From NCBI GenBank assembly GCA_035288865.1, contig DATDZA010000026.1:1-64000 (forward strand): a stretch of 64,000 nt of DNA. The letters run 5' to 3'. A model generated the notes under the pieces. That model was not told the origin of the DNA. It did not search any database and saw nothing but the letters and a program-made list of their open reading frames with translations. The DNA comes from GCA-2688775 sp035288865. Its GTDB lineage: Archaea; Nanobdellota; Nanobdellia; Woesearchaeales; GW2011-AR4. A program made the position numbers and the translations under genes. This document shows positions 16,486 through 23,160 of the stretch, in pieces; the first letter of the stretch is position 1, and each line of letters starts with the position of its first letter.

Positions 16486-17151
16486 ATGAAAATGTTTTCA
16501 ATTTTAGTATTATTGGTATCTGTAGCTCTATGTTTAGTTTTTGTTAAAGCACAGACTAATAATACGGTGCCATATTTAGATCCAAAAATCTTAGAAGAAT
16601 TTAACAAAGCTTCTGAAGTTAGAGTTATTGTTAAAGTAATAGACACTACCGGTATTACTGTAACAAGTAAAGATTCTCAAGAAGAACAAGCTATAAAAGA
16701 TTCAAAGAAACAAGAAACTTTAGGAAGAAAAACAGATTTGGTATTGTCTAGATTACCTGAATCAGAGTTCAAATTAAAAGGAATATTTTTATGGAGAGAT
16801 GGTTTTTATGGATATATTACTAAACCAGGTTTAGATATTTTAATGAACAATTCCGATGTTGGGGCGATTTATTTGGATGGAATAGCTTCTGTAGGTGGTC
16901 CCTCTTTTGTAATTATTAATAATCGCAATAACACAAATGAAAGTACGGAACAAGAAGAACTAAAGCTAAAAATAATTGAAAATGAAACACCATTAAAAAA
17001 TGTTTCAAGTGACAAAAATCAAAAATCAAATTTAACAATGCCTCAAAAAAATGCAGAACAAGAACTAAAAAAAGAAACGAAGCATATTTCAATATTTTCT
17101 AAATTCATTAATTTTTTAAAATCTTTTTTGTTTCATAGCAATCAAAAATAA
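16486..17151 (+). CDS. Exported protein with an inhibitor-I9-like domain, no protease
   Basis: 221 residues with a clear signal peptide (residues 1-22, ending FVKAQT). Residues about 40-125 resemble the propeptide/inhibitor I9 fold of subtilases: VRVIVKVID, a charged helix, VLSRLPESEFKLKGIFLWRDGFYGYITK and GLDILMNNSDVGAIYLD. No catalytic subtilase domain follows. Instead there is an asparagine/lysine-rich tail and a final aromatic, basic segment. It may act as a free-standing protease inhibitor or chaperone. It lies between the glycosyltransferase and GH57 genes on the same strand. The fold call is by pattern only. Confidence 0.6.
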   Translation: MKMFSILVLLVSVALCLVFVKAQTNNTVPYLDPKILEEFNKASEVRVIVKVIDTTGITVTSKDSQEEQAIKDSKKQETLGRKTDLVLSRLPESEFKLKGIFLWRDGFYGYITKPGLDILMNNSDVGAIYLDGIASVGGPSFVIINNRNNTNESTEQEELKLKIIENETPLKNVSSDKNQKSNLTMPQKNAEQELKKETKHISIFSKFINFLKSFLFHSNQK

Positions 17152-17194
17152 AGTTGAACATTAAATAAACAAATAATCAAATAAAACAACAAAA

Positions 17195-18400
17195 ATGGTA
17201 AGCGTGTGTTTTTATTTCCAGGTGCATCAGCCAATTCGCCTTAGAAAGTATTCTATTTTTGAGATTGGAAAGCATGCTAATTATTTTGACGACCAGAAAA
17301 ATGAAGCTATTATTAAAAAGATAGCGGGCAAATGCTATCTGCCTGCCAATAAAATAATCCTGGACTTAATAAATAAAACTGGCGGGAAGTTTAAAGTTTC
17401 TTACAGCATGAGTGGGGTTGTGCTTGAAGAGCTGGAAAGGTTTGCGCCGGAAGTTATTGGCAGTTTCAAAAAGCTTGTCGATACTGGGAATGTTGAAATT
17501 CTGGATGAGACTTATCATCACACTTTGTCATGCCTTTATTCACAAGATGAGTTTAAGGAGCAAATTCAGCTGCATAATAAAAAAGTGAAGCAATTGTTTA
17601 ATTACAAGCCAAAAGTTTTCAGAAACACTGAGCTGATTTACAATAACGGCATTGCAAAAACGGCTGAAGACATGGGCTACAAGGCAGTTCTTGCGGAGGG
17701 TGCGGACCATATTTTGCAGTGGAGAAGCCCAAATTTTGTCTATAGGCCGAAAGGAACTTCCAAAATAAAACTGCTCCTGAAAAACTACAGGCTTTCCGAT
17801 GATATTGCATTCCGATTTTCGGAAAAGAGCTGGAAAGAATTTCCGCTGACTGCGCCAAAATTTGCAGGCTGGATCAACAAAATCAACGGCAACGGAAATG
17901 TCGTCAATCTATTCATGGATTATGAGACTTTTGGCGAGCACCAGTGGGAAGACAAGGGGATTTTTGAATTTTTAAAGCATCTGCCGCACGAAATATTAAA
18001 ACACCCAGATAATGATTTTGTGACACCGAGCGAAGCAGTAAAAAAATATAATGGTGTTGCTGAGCTTGATTATCCTAATTATGTAAGCTGGGCAGATGTT
18101 GAAAGGGACCTGAGCGCCTGGACTGGCAACAAAATGCAGCAGGAAGCTATGAAAGAAATTTATAATCTTGAGCCGCATGTAAAATTGTCAAAAAATTCAG
18201 CGTTGCTGGACCAGTGGAGAAAACTGCAGACAAGCGATCATTTTTATTACATGTGCACAAAATGGTTCAATGACGGCGATGTGCATAAATATTTTAATCC
18301 TTATGACAGCCCATATGAAGCTTTCATAACGTATATGAACGTATTAAATGATTTCAGGATGAAAGCGAATAAATTAGGCGAGATCGTGGTAGGGGATTGA
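17195..18400 (+). CDS. GH57 family alpha-amylase
   Basis: 401 residues. Retaining hydrolase of the (beta/alpha)7 GH57 family acting on alpha-1,4-glucans. Signatures: CFYFQVHQPIRLR at residues 5-17 (the HQP motif), DETYHHTLSCLY near 108 (ETxHH), FRNTELIYNNGIA near 147 with Glu as the catalytic nucleophile, and NLFMDYETFGEHQWE near 237 with Asp as acid/base. No signal peptide, so it is probably cytosolic. The next gene starts one base after its stop. With the debranching enzyme, GT3 and GH15-like genes it makes a nearly complete glycogen turnover set. Confidence 0.93.
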   Translation: MVSVCFYFQVHQPIRLRKYSIFEIGKHANYFDDQKNEAIIKKIAGKCYLPANKIILDLINKTGGKFKVSYSMSGVVLEELERFAPEVIGSFKKLVDTGNVEILDETYHHTLSCLYSQDEFKEQIQLHNKKVKQLFNYKPKVFRNTELIYNNGIAKTAEDMGYKAVLAEGADHILQWRSPNFVYRPKGTSKIKLLLKNYRLSDDIAFRFSEKSWKEFPLTAPKFAGWINKINGNGNVVNLFMDYETFGEHQWEDKGIFEFLKHLPHEILKHPDNDFVTPSEAVKKYNGVAELDYPNYVSWADVERDLSAWTGNKMQQEAMKEIYNLEPHVKLSKNSALLDQWRKLQTSDHFYYMCTKWFNDGDVHKYFNPYDSPYEAFITYMNVLNDFRMKANKLGEIVVGD

Positions 18401-18401
18401 G

Positions 18402-18653
18402 ATGAAAATAAACTATAAGAATTTCAAAGCTTATAAGAGAGCCGTTCAGGAGCAAAATCCAAATAAAATTTTGTTGAGAATTAAACTATTATCCGTTGTG
18501 TTTTTTATTATGGGCGTATACCTTTATTTCATTAACAGAATAGATATGTCTATCGCAATTTTTATTGGGGGAATGGCTGGGATTGTAGTAGGTGTTTTTT
18601 ATTATAGGTTAGTTAAATCCGATAAAATAACATTTGGTTATCGAAAACCGTAA
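18402..18653 (+). CDS. Small two-span membrane protein
   Basis: 83 residues. A basic N-terminus of about 28 residues is followed by two hydrophobic segments (about 31-47 and 50-68). The start codon follows the GH57 stop after one base, so it is co-transcribed and probably translationally coupled. No family recognised. Confidence 0.65.
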   Translation: MKINYKNFKAYKRAVQEQNPNKILLRIKLLSVVFFIMGVYLYFINRIDMSIAIFIGGMAGIVVGVFYYRLVKSDKITFGYRKP

Positions 18654-18698
18654 AATTTCGAAAATGTATCGATTTCGGTGCTTTTCGTGATTGAAATT

Positions 18699-18745
18699 CC
18701 GAAAAGTATAAATACCTAAAATAAAAGAATATACTTTCAGGTGAT
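18699..18745 (+). promoter_or_regulatory. BRE/TATA promoter and ribosome binding site of the 18749 gene
   Basis: CCGAAAAG followed by TATAAATA is a clear BRE-TATA pair (18699-18715). The AGGTGAT site (18739-18745) decides the GTG start at 18749. CCGAAA is also the right arm of a TTTCGG/CCGAAA repeat whose left arm is at 18673-18678. Confidence 0.55.
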
Positions 18746-18748
18746 TTA

Positions 18749-19099
18749 GTGGTTAAAAAAAGAGGAAGTAAGGGCAGAAGCAGCGCTGGTTCTAAAAAAC
18801 AGCTTCAGTCAATTGAAGTTATAATCAGAAAAAAGATTCTTGGAGAGGCTCCAGTAGAACAGCATTTCGTTGTTGCTGACGGGAAAAAACTCAAGAACAT
18901 TGTGGAGCTTGCAGACGCCCTTGAGACAATGAGTGAGGAGATTTTCAGGCATCATGCGAATGAATTTAGGAATGATTTCAGTTCATGGGTCAAGGACGTT
19001 TTTTACGACCACAGCCTAGCTGAAGACATTACAAGGTCAAAAAATAAGTTTGAAACGCAGATTGTTATTCTGCGAAGGCTCGTCAAGGAGCTGATGTGA
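18749..19099 (+). CDS. DUF5752-like protein, copy 1
   Basis: 116 residues. A basic Ser/Gly-rich head (residues 1-18) is followed by a compact domain: PVEQHFVVADGKKLKNIVELADALETMSEEIFRHH, then NDFSSWVKDVFYDHSLAEDI. This pattern (an E-Q-x-F strand, D-G, K-N-I-x-E-L, H-H-A-N, F-S-x-W) matches the DUF5752 family common in archaea, function unknown. It is directly followed by a second copy, so they probably form a complex or arose by duplication. GTG start supported by an AGGTGAT site. Confidence 0.75.
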   Translation: MVKKRGSKGRSSAGSKKQLQSIEVIIRKKILGEAPVEQHFVVADGKKLKNIVELADALETMSEEIFRHHANEFRNDFSSWVKDVFYDHSLAEDITRSKNKFETQIVILRRLVKELM

Positions 19100-19101
19100 T
19101 A

Positions 19102-19401
19102 ATGGTAACAAAGGAAGAGGCAATAAAATATTTGTCAGACGCTCCGGCAGAGCAGTGTTTTTGGGCCAATGACGGGCACGTTTTGAAAAATATATCCGAA
19201 TTAGCCGGCGCCTTTTTGCAGATGAATAAGGATATTTATTCGTACCATGCCAACAAAGAAAAAAATGATTTCAGCAAATGGATTGGCGACATTATAGGTG
19301 ACAAGAAGCTTGCAAATGATTTATTGAGTTCCAAGACAAAAGATTCCGCAGTAAAGAAATTAAACTCAAGACTGGCATTGCTGAAAAAGAAAGCAGAATG
19401 A
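19102..19401 (+). CDS. DUF5752-like protein, copy 2
   Basis: 99 residues from ATG 19102, two bases after the stop of copy 1; the GTG at 19096 overlaps that stop. It has the same core as copy 1: PAEQCFWANDGHVLKNISELAGAF, then YHANKEKNDFSKWIGDIIGDKKLANDL. Without the basic head, this is the bare domain. The pair is likely co-expressed. Function unknown. Confidence 0.78.
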   Translation: MVTKEEAIKYLSDAPAEQCFWANDGHVLKNISELAGAFLQMNKDIYSYHANKEKNDFSKWIGDIIGDKKLANDLLSSKTKDSAVKKLNSRLALLKKKAE

Positions 19402-19470
19402 TTATTTTTTATTCTTTGATGGCTTGACAAATCAGCTAGATCAAAACTCGTTAATTTTCAAATACACATC

Positions 19471-19503
19471 CGAAATGCTTAAGCTTTCGATAAATTTAAA
19501 AAG
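19471..19503 (+). promoter_or_regulatory. Promoter region of the zinc-ribbon/rpoK cluster
   Basis: CGAAA (19471-19475) and TTTCG (19485-19489) form short inverted arms directly before an AT-rich ATAAATTTAAAAAG that can serve as TATA box. The first gene starts at 19570 after a leader of about 45 bases with an AGAGGTG site (19555-19561). Confidence 0.4.
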
Positions 19504-19569
19504 AGTGTGATTTTCTGGAATGAAAAGAGCTAGCAACTATATTTAGGCATACCTAGAGGTGTTAAAAAG

Positions 19570-19686
19570 ATGGATTACGGTGAACAGAAAGAATGCCCGG
19601 GTTGCGGTACTATTATTGAAGAGGGGGAAGTTGAATGCCCTTCTTGCGGCGAAAGTTTTATGGATAATGATGACGAAGTGCATTAA
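19570..19686 (+). CDS. 38-residue zinc-ribbon microprotein
   Basis: Short ORF: MDYGEQKECPGCGTIIEEG, then VECPSCG and an acidic tail ending DNDDEVH. Two CPxCG knuckles 14 residues apart form a treble-clef or zinc-ribbon site. An AGAGGTG ribosome binding site lies nine bases upstream. It heads a run that includes an acidic 20-mer, rpoK and eS17, so a link to RNA polymerase or the ribosome is possible. It does not match RpoP, which has a different cysteine spacing and a basic tail. Confidence 0.75.
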   Translation: MDYGEQKECPGCGTIIEEGEVECPSCGESFMDNDDEVH

Positions 19687-19707
19687 ATCTTTATCGGGGT
19701 GAGCATC

Positions 19708-19770
19708 TTGAGAAACTTTTTTGAAGATGATGACGATGACGATGATAGTGGTGGGGACGAAGACTGGTAA
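19708..19770 (+). CDS. Possible 20-residue acidic microprotein
   Basis: A GGGGTGA site (19696-19702) is followed by TTG 19708 and a short frame encoding RNFF, seven aspartates after one Glu, then SGGDEDW, ending six bases before rpoK. An in-frame GTG at 19699 is an alternative start. The good ribosome binding site and tight spacing favour translation, perhaps as a coupling leader for rpoK. As a stable protein it is uncertain. Confidence 0.45.
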   Translation: MRNFFEDDDDDDDSGGDEDW

Positions 19771-19776
19771 GTAACA

Positions 19777-20025
19777 ATGGAAGAATTCACAAAATATGAG
19801 CACGCACGGATTATCGGCGCTAGGGCGCTGCAGATTTCTATGGGCGCGCCGTTCATGGTAAAATTAACTGATGAGGATTTAAAGAAAATGAGTTATAATC
19901 CTGTCGAAATAGCAAAGCTTGAATTCAGCAAGGGGTTAATACCTATTTCTGTGAAGAGGCCAATGCCCGGCGCTATGAAAAAAGAGAACACCAATAAGCC
20001 GTTCGACCAGACGAAATTGGAGTAA
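19777..20025 (+). CDS. rpoK: DNA-directed RNA polymerase subunit K (Rpb6/omega family)
   Basis: 82 residues. Helps assemble and stabilise the archaeal RNA polymerase. Family signatures: TKYEHARIIGARALQISMGAPF at residues 5-26 and IAKLEFSKGLIPISVKRPMPG near 47-67. There is a short lysine/asparagine-rich C-terminal tail. Start at ATG 19777, six bases after the acidic microORF. eS17 follows two bases after the stop, giving a transcription-translation operon. Confidence 0.95.
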   Translation: MEEFTKYEHARIIGARALQISMGAPFMVKLTDEDLKKMSYNPVEIAKLEFSKGLIPISVKRPMPGAMKKENTNKPFDQTKLE

Positions 20026-20027
20026 AT

Positions 20028-20276
20028 ATGGGGAGGATAAAAACAAAACTGGTCAAGGGAATTGCAAAGAGGCTAATTAAGGAGCACGGTTCTGAGTTTA
20101 CTTCTGAGTTCGATAAGAACAAAGCTTTTGTCAATAAATATACAAATGTGGTTTCTCCAAAGATGAGGAATATAATTGCAGGGTACACATCAAGACTCGT
20201 AAAGCAAAGAACGATCGCAGAGAAAGAGCCAAGAAGAAGGCTGCATGAAGAGGATTTAAGCAAGTTCTATCAGTAG
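20028..20276 (+). CDS. rps17e: Ribosomal protein eS17 (S17e)
   Basis: 82 residues. Archaeal/eukaryotic small-subunit protein. Recognised by the N-terminal GRIKTKLVKGIAKRLIKEHG, then TSEFDKNKAFV and KMRNIIAGYTSRLVK. A basic tail with ERKE-like residues is slightly longer than in typical archaeal copies of about 65 residues. It lies two bases after rpoK. Its end faces the kinase-like gene, with 18 bases between stops. Confidence 0.93.
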   Translation: MGRIKTKLVKGIAKRLIKEHGSEFTSEFDKNKAFVNKYTNVVSPKMRNIIAGYTSRLVKQRTIAEKEPRRRLHEEDLSKFYQ

Positions 20277-20294
20277 AGTTTTTATTCTATGGTT

Positions 20295-21479
20295 CTATAA
20301 TGAAATTGGCTGTCTTGATCTTGAAGAGTTTATGTGAAGTTGATTAAACAATTCAACAAAACTTTGAATATCTTTAGCTAACACAAGGTCAGTTGAGAAT
20401 TTTTCAAAAGATGAGTGAGCGATTTGAACTTTGGGATGACCCTCAACAATTTCAGGCCTGAAGTACCCTTTTAATGTAAATCGAGTTATATTATCCAGAT
20501 AGTAAGATAATAAATTAGTTTGGCTCCCATCGTTGGATAGTTTTACACCAAAGTGACCTATTAATTTTTCCAAGTAAATCTGCATGCTGGTTAAATACAT
20601 AAACATGTCAAATCCTCTATAATTGCTTGCATATTCCCGTTGAGATATGTCTACAATGCTTCCCAGATCAGTTATAAAAAGAGTGGTCCTATGGTTATCT
20701 TTTATCAAGCTCATATTTCCAATGTGCGGGTCCATATAGGCCAGTTGCTTACCGTGTAAGTTTCTTAGCGTGCCTCCGACAAAATAGGATATCTCGCGTA
20801 AATATCTGACAAAATTATCATGATTTGAGTAAGCAAATTTATTAATTAATTGGCTTGGAAGCCTATTGACTGTTGGAACCCGATAAACTTGAAACTGCAG
20901 TTCAGTTCTATTATCATCGAGCATATGTGGAAAATATCCCTCGGCGACAAGTATGGGAACCACAAAGCTTGTGCGTTTTCCTTTTTCATGAAGGCTGCTT
21001 ACGGTCCTTTCTAGAATATTAGAATATCGGGCTCGATTTTCTGCTTCAGCATCGTCCATACCATGAAGAGGCACATATTGCCTGTATGTGGGTACAAATT
21101 TTCCATTTCCATTTACATGCCATAGTTGTGAATTATGCTTAAGCAGATCTGCATGATTAGATGGGTCTACAGGAAATACTTCCATATCGTTTGGAATTTC
21201 CACAATCCCAGTTTGGACGAAAAAAGTATTGCCTCCAGCACCAATTAATTGAAGGCTGCTATATTCTCCTAATATTGCATCTTCCAGAGTTGATTTTCGC
21301 GTGGGACTATGAAATATTATACTTCTCCCGGCGACTCCAAAAATGCGAGATGCCCAATCATCAGGATGGTTCCAATTCACAACTGAAGAAATCATTTCAT
21401 GCTCTAGACTGTCAAGTTGGCTTGATGAAATAACTGCTTGCTGGCCAAGTCCTTTTGGACTAAAAATATATCTTGTCAT
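20295..21479 (-). CDS. Putative protein-kinase-like fold protein (APH/ABC1-like)
   Basis: 394 residues, soluble. The C-lobe carries HGKQLAYMDPHIGNMSLI near residues 244-262, matching the catalytic H-x-D-x-x-x-x-N loop of aminoglycoside phosphotransferase/atypical kinases (D-P-H-x-G-N), and FITDLGSIVDIS near 273, matching the metal-binding D-F/L-G. The N-lobe is divergent, with no clear Gly-rich loop. It is likely an atypical kinase with an unknown substrate. It stands alone on the minus strand with its promoter in the short gap before the coaD end. Confidence 0.6.
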   Translation of the reverse strand: MTRYIFSPKGLGQQAVISSSQLDSLEHEMISSVVNWNHPDDWASRIFGVAGRSIIFHSPTRKSTLEDAILGEYSSLQLIGAGGNTFFVQTGIVEIPNDMEVFPVDPSNHADLLKHNSQLWHVNGNGKFVPTYRQYVPLHGMDDAEAENRARYSNILERTVSSLHEKGKRTSFVVPILVAEGYFPHMLDDNRTELQFQVYRVPTVNRLPSQLINKFAYSNHDNFVRYLREISYFVGGTLRNLHGKQLAYMDPHIGNMSLIKDNHRTTLFITDLGSIVDISQREYASNYRGFDMFMYLTSMQIYLEKLIGHFGVKLSNDGSQTNLLSYYLDNITRFTLKGYFRPEIVEGHPKVQIAHSSFEKFSTDLVLAKDIQSFVELFNQLHINSSRSRQPISL

Positions 21480-21546
21480 TTGAAAATAGCAAAGTATTTT
21501 AATTTAAAAACCTTTGTATTATTCCTATTTAGAAGTAGTTACAATT

Positions 21547-22029
21547 TTATTTCCTAAACTTCTCCTTTAATTTCTTGTCAACAATTTCCGGCACAAATCC
21601 TTTCACAGAGCCGTTAAACATCGCGATTTCCTTGACGATGCTTGAGCTGATAAAAGAGTAATCATCTTTGGTCATCAGGAAGATTGTTTCAATGTCTTTT
21701 TCCATTTCTCTTCCTATTAAAGCCCTTGAAAATTCATATTCAAAATCAGAAATCGCCCTTAGCCCGCGCACAATTACATTTGACTTTTTGCTTTTAACAT
21801 AATTTAATAATAATCCGTCAAAATATTCGACTTCAAACTTTCCTTTGTGTATTTTTAGCGCTTCCTTCAGCATTTCAACCCTGTCTTTTGCAGAGAATGT
21901 TGACGCTTTCTGCGGGTTGTCTGCAACAACTATATACAGCATGTCAAATAATTTCAGCGCCCTTTCAATTACATCAAGGTGCCCGTTTGTGACCGGGTCA
22001 AAAGTTCCGGGATAAACTGCGGATTTCAT
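21547..22029 (-). CDS. coaD: Phosphopantetheine adenylyltransferase, bacterial type
   Basis: 160 residues. Makes dephospho-CoA from 4'-phosphopantetheine and ATP. Full-length bacterial CoaD: AVYPGTFDPVTNGHLDVIERA at residues 4-24 (T/N-G-H nucleotide motif), VIVRGLRAISDFEYEF near 83 and the conserved YSFISSSIVKEIAMF near 122. Archaea usually have a different PPAT, so this is a bacterial-type gene, as are the nearby CoaE and MetK. The start at ATG 22029 faces the divergent 22124 gene. Confidence 0.96.
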   Translation of the reverse strand: MKSAVYPGTFDPVTNGHLDVIERALKLFDMLYIVVADNPQKASTFSAKDRVEMLKEALKIHKGKFEVEYFDGLLLNYVKSKKSNVIVRGLRAISDFEYEFSRALIGREMEKDIETIFLMTKDDYSFISSSIVKEIAMFNGSVKGFVPEIVDKKLKEKFRK

Positions 22030-22123
22030 ATTAACGTTGGTTTTCTCATGGTTATTTAAATTTTATTGATTCAAGTAAATAAAAGAAGAAATATTTATAT
22101 TATTTCACTAATAGCCAGCAATT

Positions 22124-22534
22124 ATGGGGGAAATAAGACTAAGCGGCAGAAGCCTTTCAAGATATGCTCAAGAAGCCAACGGAATTGCAACACGCGTCAG
22201 CGATCCCGATGCAGAACTGTTTTTTGTACTTTTAGAGGGTCCTGATGGAAAAGGTTATTTGCGATGTGATACCGGCCCAACCCACAACCAAACTTACTCA
22301 AGGCTGGTAGAGCTAGTAAAAAAATTTGGTTTAGACTCATCAAAATTTGAAAATATGGGGGGTGGTAAAGTGTCGATTTACAGAGAACGCGGGAATATAA
22401 ACCTTTTGTTCCATGGAACTGCATATAGGTTGGGAAAATACGACAGGCAATTTTTGGAAAGAACTGTTAATGAACTATTAGATTCTAAAATATTTATTCC
22501 CCATTATGAAAGCATGTCAATACATCACGGATAG
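22124..22534 (+). CDS. Hypothetical protein, 136 aa
   Basis: Soluble mixed alpha/beta protein, not recognised. Visible segments: SGRSLSRYAQEANGIATR at the start, FFVLLEGPDGKGYLRCDTG (two strands) and a helical C-terminus. A TATA-like ATATTTATATTA (about 22091-22102) lies at near-leaderless distance from ATG 22124. It lies between coaD (divergent) and coaE (convergent, two bases between stops), with no further hint of role. Confidence 0.65.
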   Translation: MGEIRLSGRSLSRYAQEANGIATRVSDPDAELFFVLLEGPDGKGYLRCDTGPTHNQTYSRLVELVKKFGLDSSKFENMGGGKVSIYRERGNINLLFHGTAYRLGKYDRQFLERTVNELLDSKIFIPHYESMSIHHG

Positions 22535-22536
22535 CT

Positions 22537-23121
22537 TTATTGGATTTTTAGCTTTGAAATAATATTTTTAACTTGTAATTCCATATTTCTTGAATCTTTG
22601 CTGTTATCAATAACAAAATCAGCTAATTTTAATTTTTCTTTTAATGGCATCTGCGATTTTGTTATTCTTTCAATTTCTTTCTGGCTAAGCTTTCCTTTTT
22701 TTAGTAATCTTTTGATTCTAGTTTTGTCATCACACTTGACAACAATAATTTTATTTACAAGCTTTTTTGCATCAGACTCAAGAAGAAGCGGCGCATCAAT
22801 AATCATATTCTTATTTTTACTTTTTTTAATTAATTTTTTTATTTCATCTATTATCATAGGATGGGTTATGGAATTTAATTTTTTCAATTTCTTGTCATTA
22901 GAAAAAACTATTTTTTTTAATTTATCACGATTAATGGATTTATCTGGATTAACAATCTTATTTCCAAATTCTTTTATAATTTTCCCATATATTAACTTTT
23001 TTGGTTTTGATATTTTGTGATACAATTCATCTGCGTTTATAACTTTAAAGCCATATTTCTCAAATATATTAGAAACTGTAGTCTTTCCCGAGCCGATTGC
23101 TCCTGTGATGCCAATTATCAT
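22537..23121 (-). CDS. coaE: Dephospho-CoA kinase, bacterial type
   Basis: 194 residues. Final step of CoA synthesis, phosphorylating the 3'-OH of dephospho-CoA. P-loop GITGAIGSGKTTV at residues 4-16, VINADELYHKI near 26, INRDKLKKIVF near 61 and MIIDAPLLLES near 103 are the standard CoaE motifs. Many archaea use an unrelated GTP-dependent kinase, so this is a bacterial-type gene. It is 39 bases downstream of lhr on the same strand. Very lysine- and isoleucine-rich, in keeping with AT-rich DNA. Confidence 0.95.
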   Translation of the reverse strand: MIIGITGAIGSGKTTVSNIFEKYGFKVINADELYHKISKPKKLIYGKIIKEFGNKIVNPDKSINRDKLKKIVFSNDKKLKKLNSITHPMIIDEIKKLIKKSKNKNMIIDAPLLLESDAKKLVNKIIVVKCDDKTRIKRLLKKGKLSQKEIERITKSQMPLKEKLKLADFVIDNSKDSRNMELQVKNIISKLKIQ

Positions 23122-23160
23122 TTAAACATTAGTGGACGCTCATTTTAAAAACATTTCTAA

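Noticed and set aside
19570..19686. RNA polymerase subunit P (RpoP)
   Set aside because: The zinc knuckle spacing is of the CPxCG-CPxCG type, but the acidic tail and lack of the basic end do not fit RpoP.
22598..23020. 140-residue hydrophobic plus-strand frame over coaE
   Set aside because: Antisense reading of lysine-rich coaE gives Phe/Leu-rich pseudo-membrane sequence; coaE is certain.
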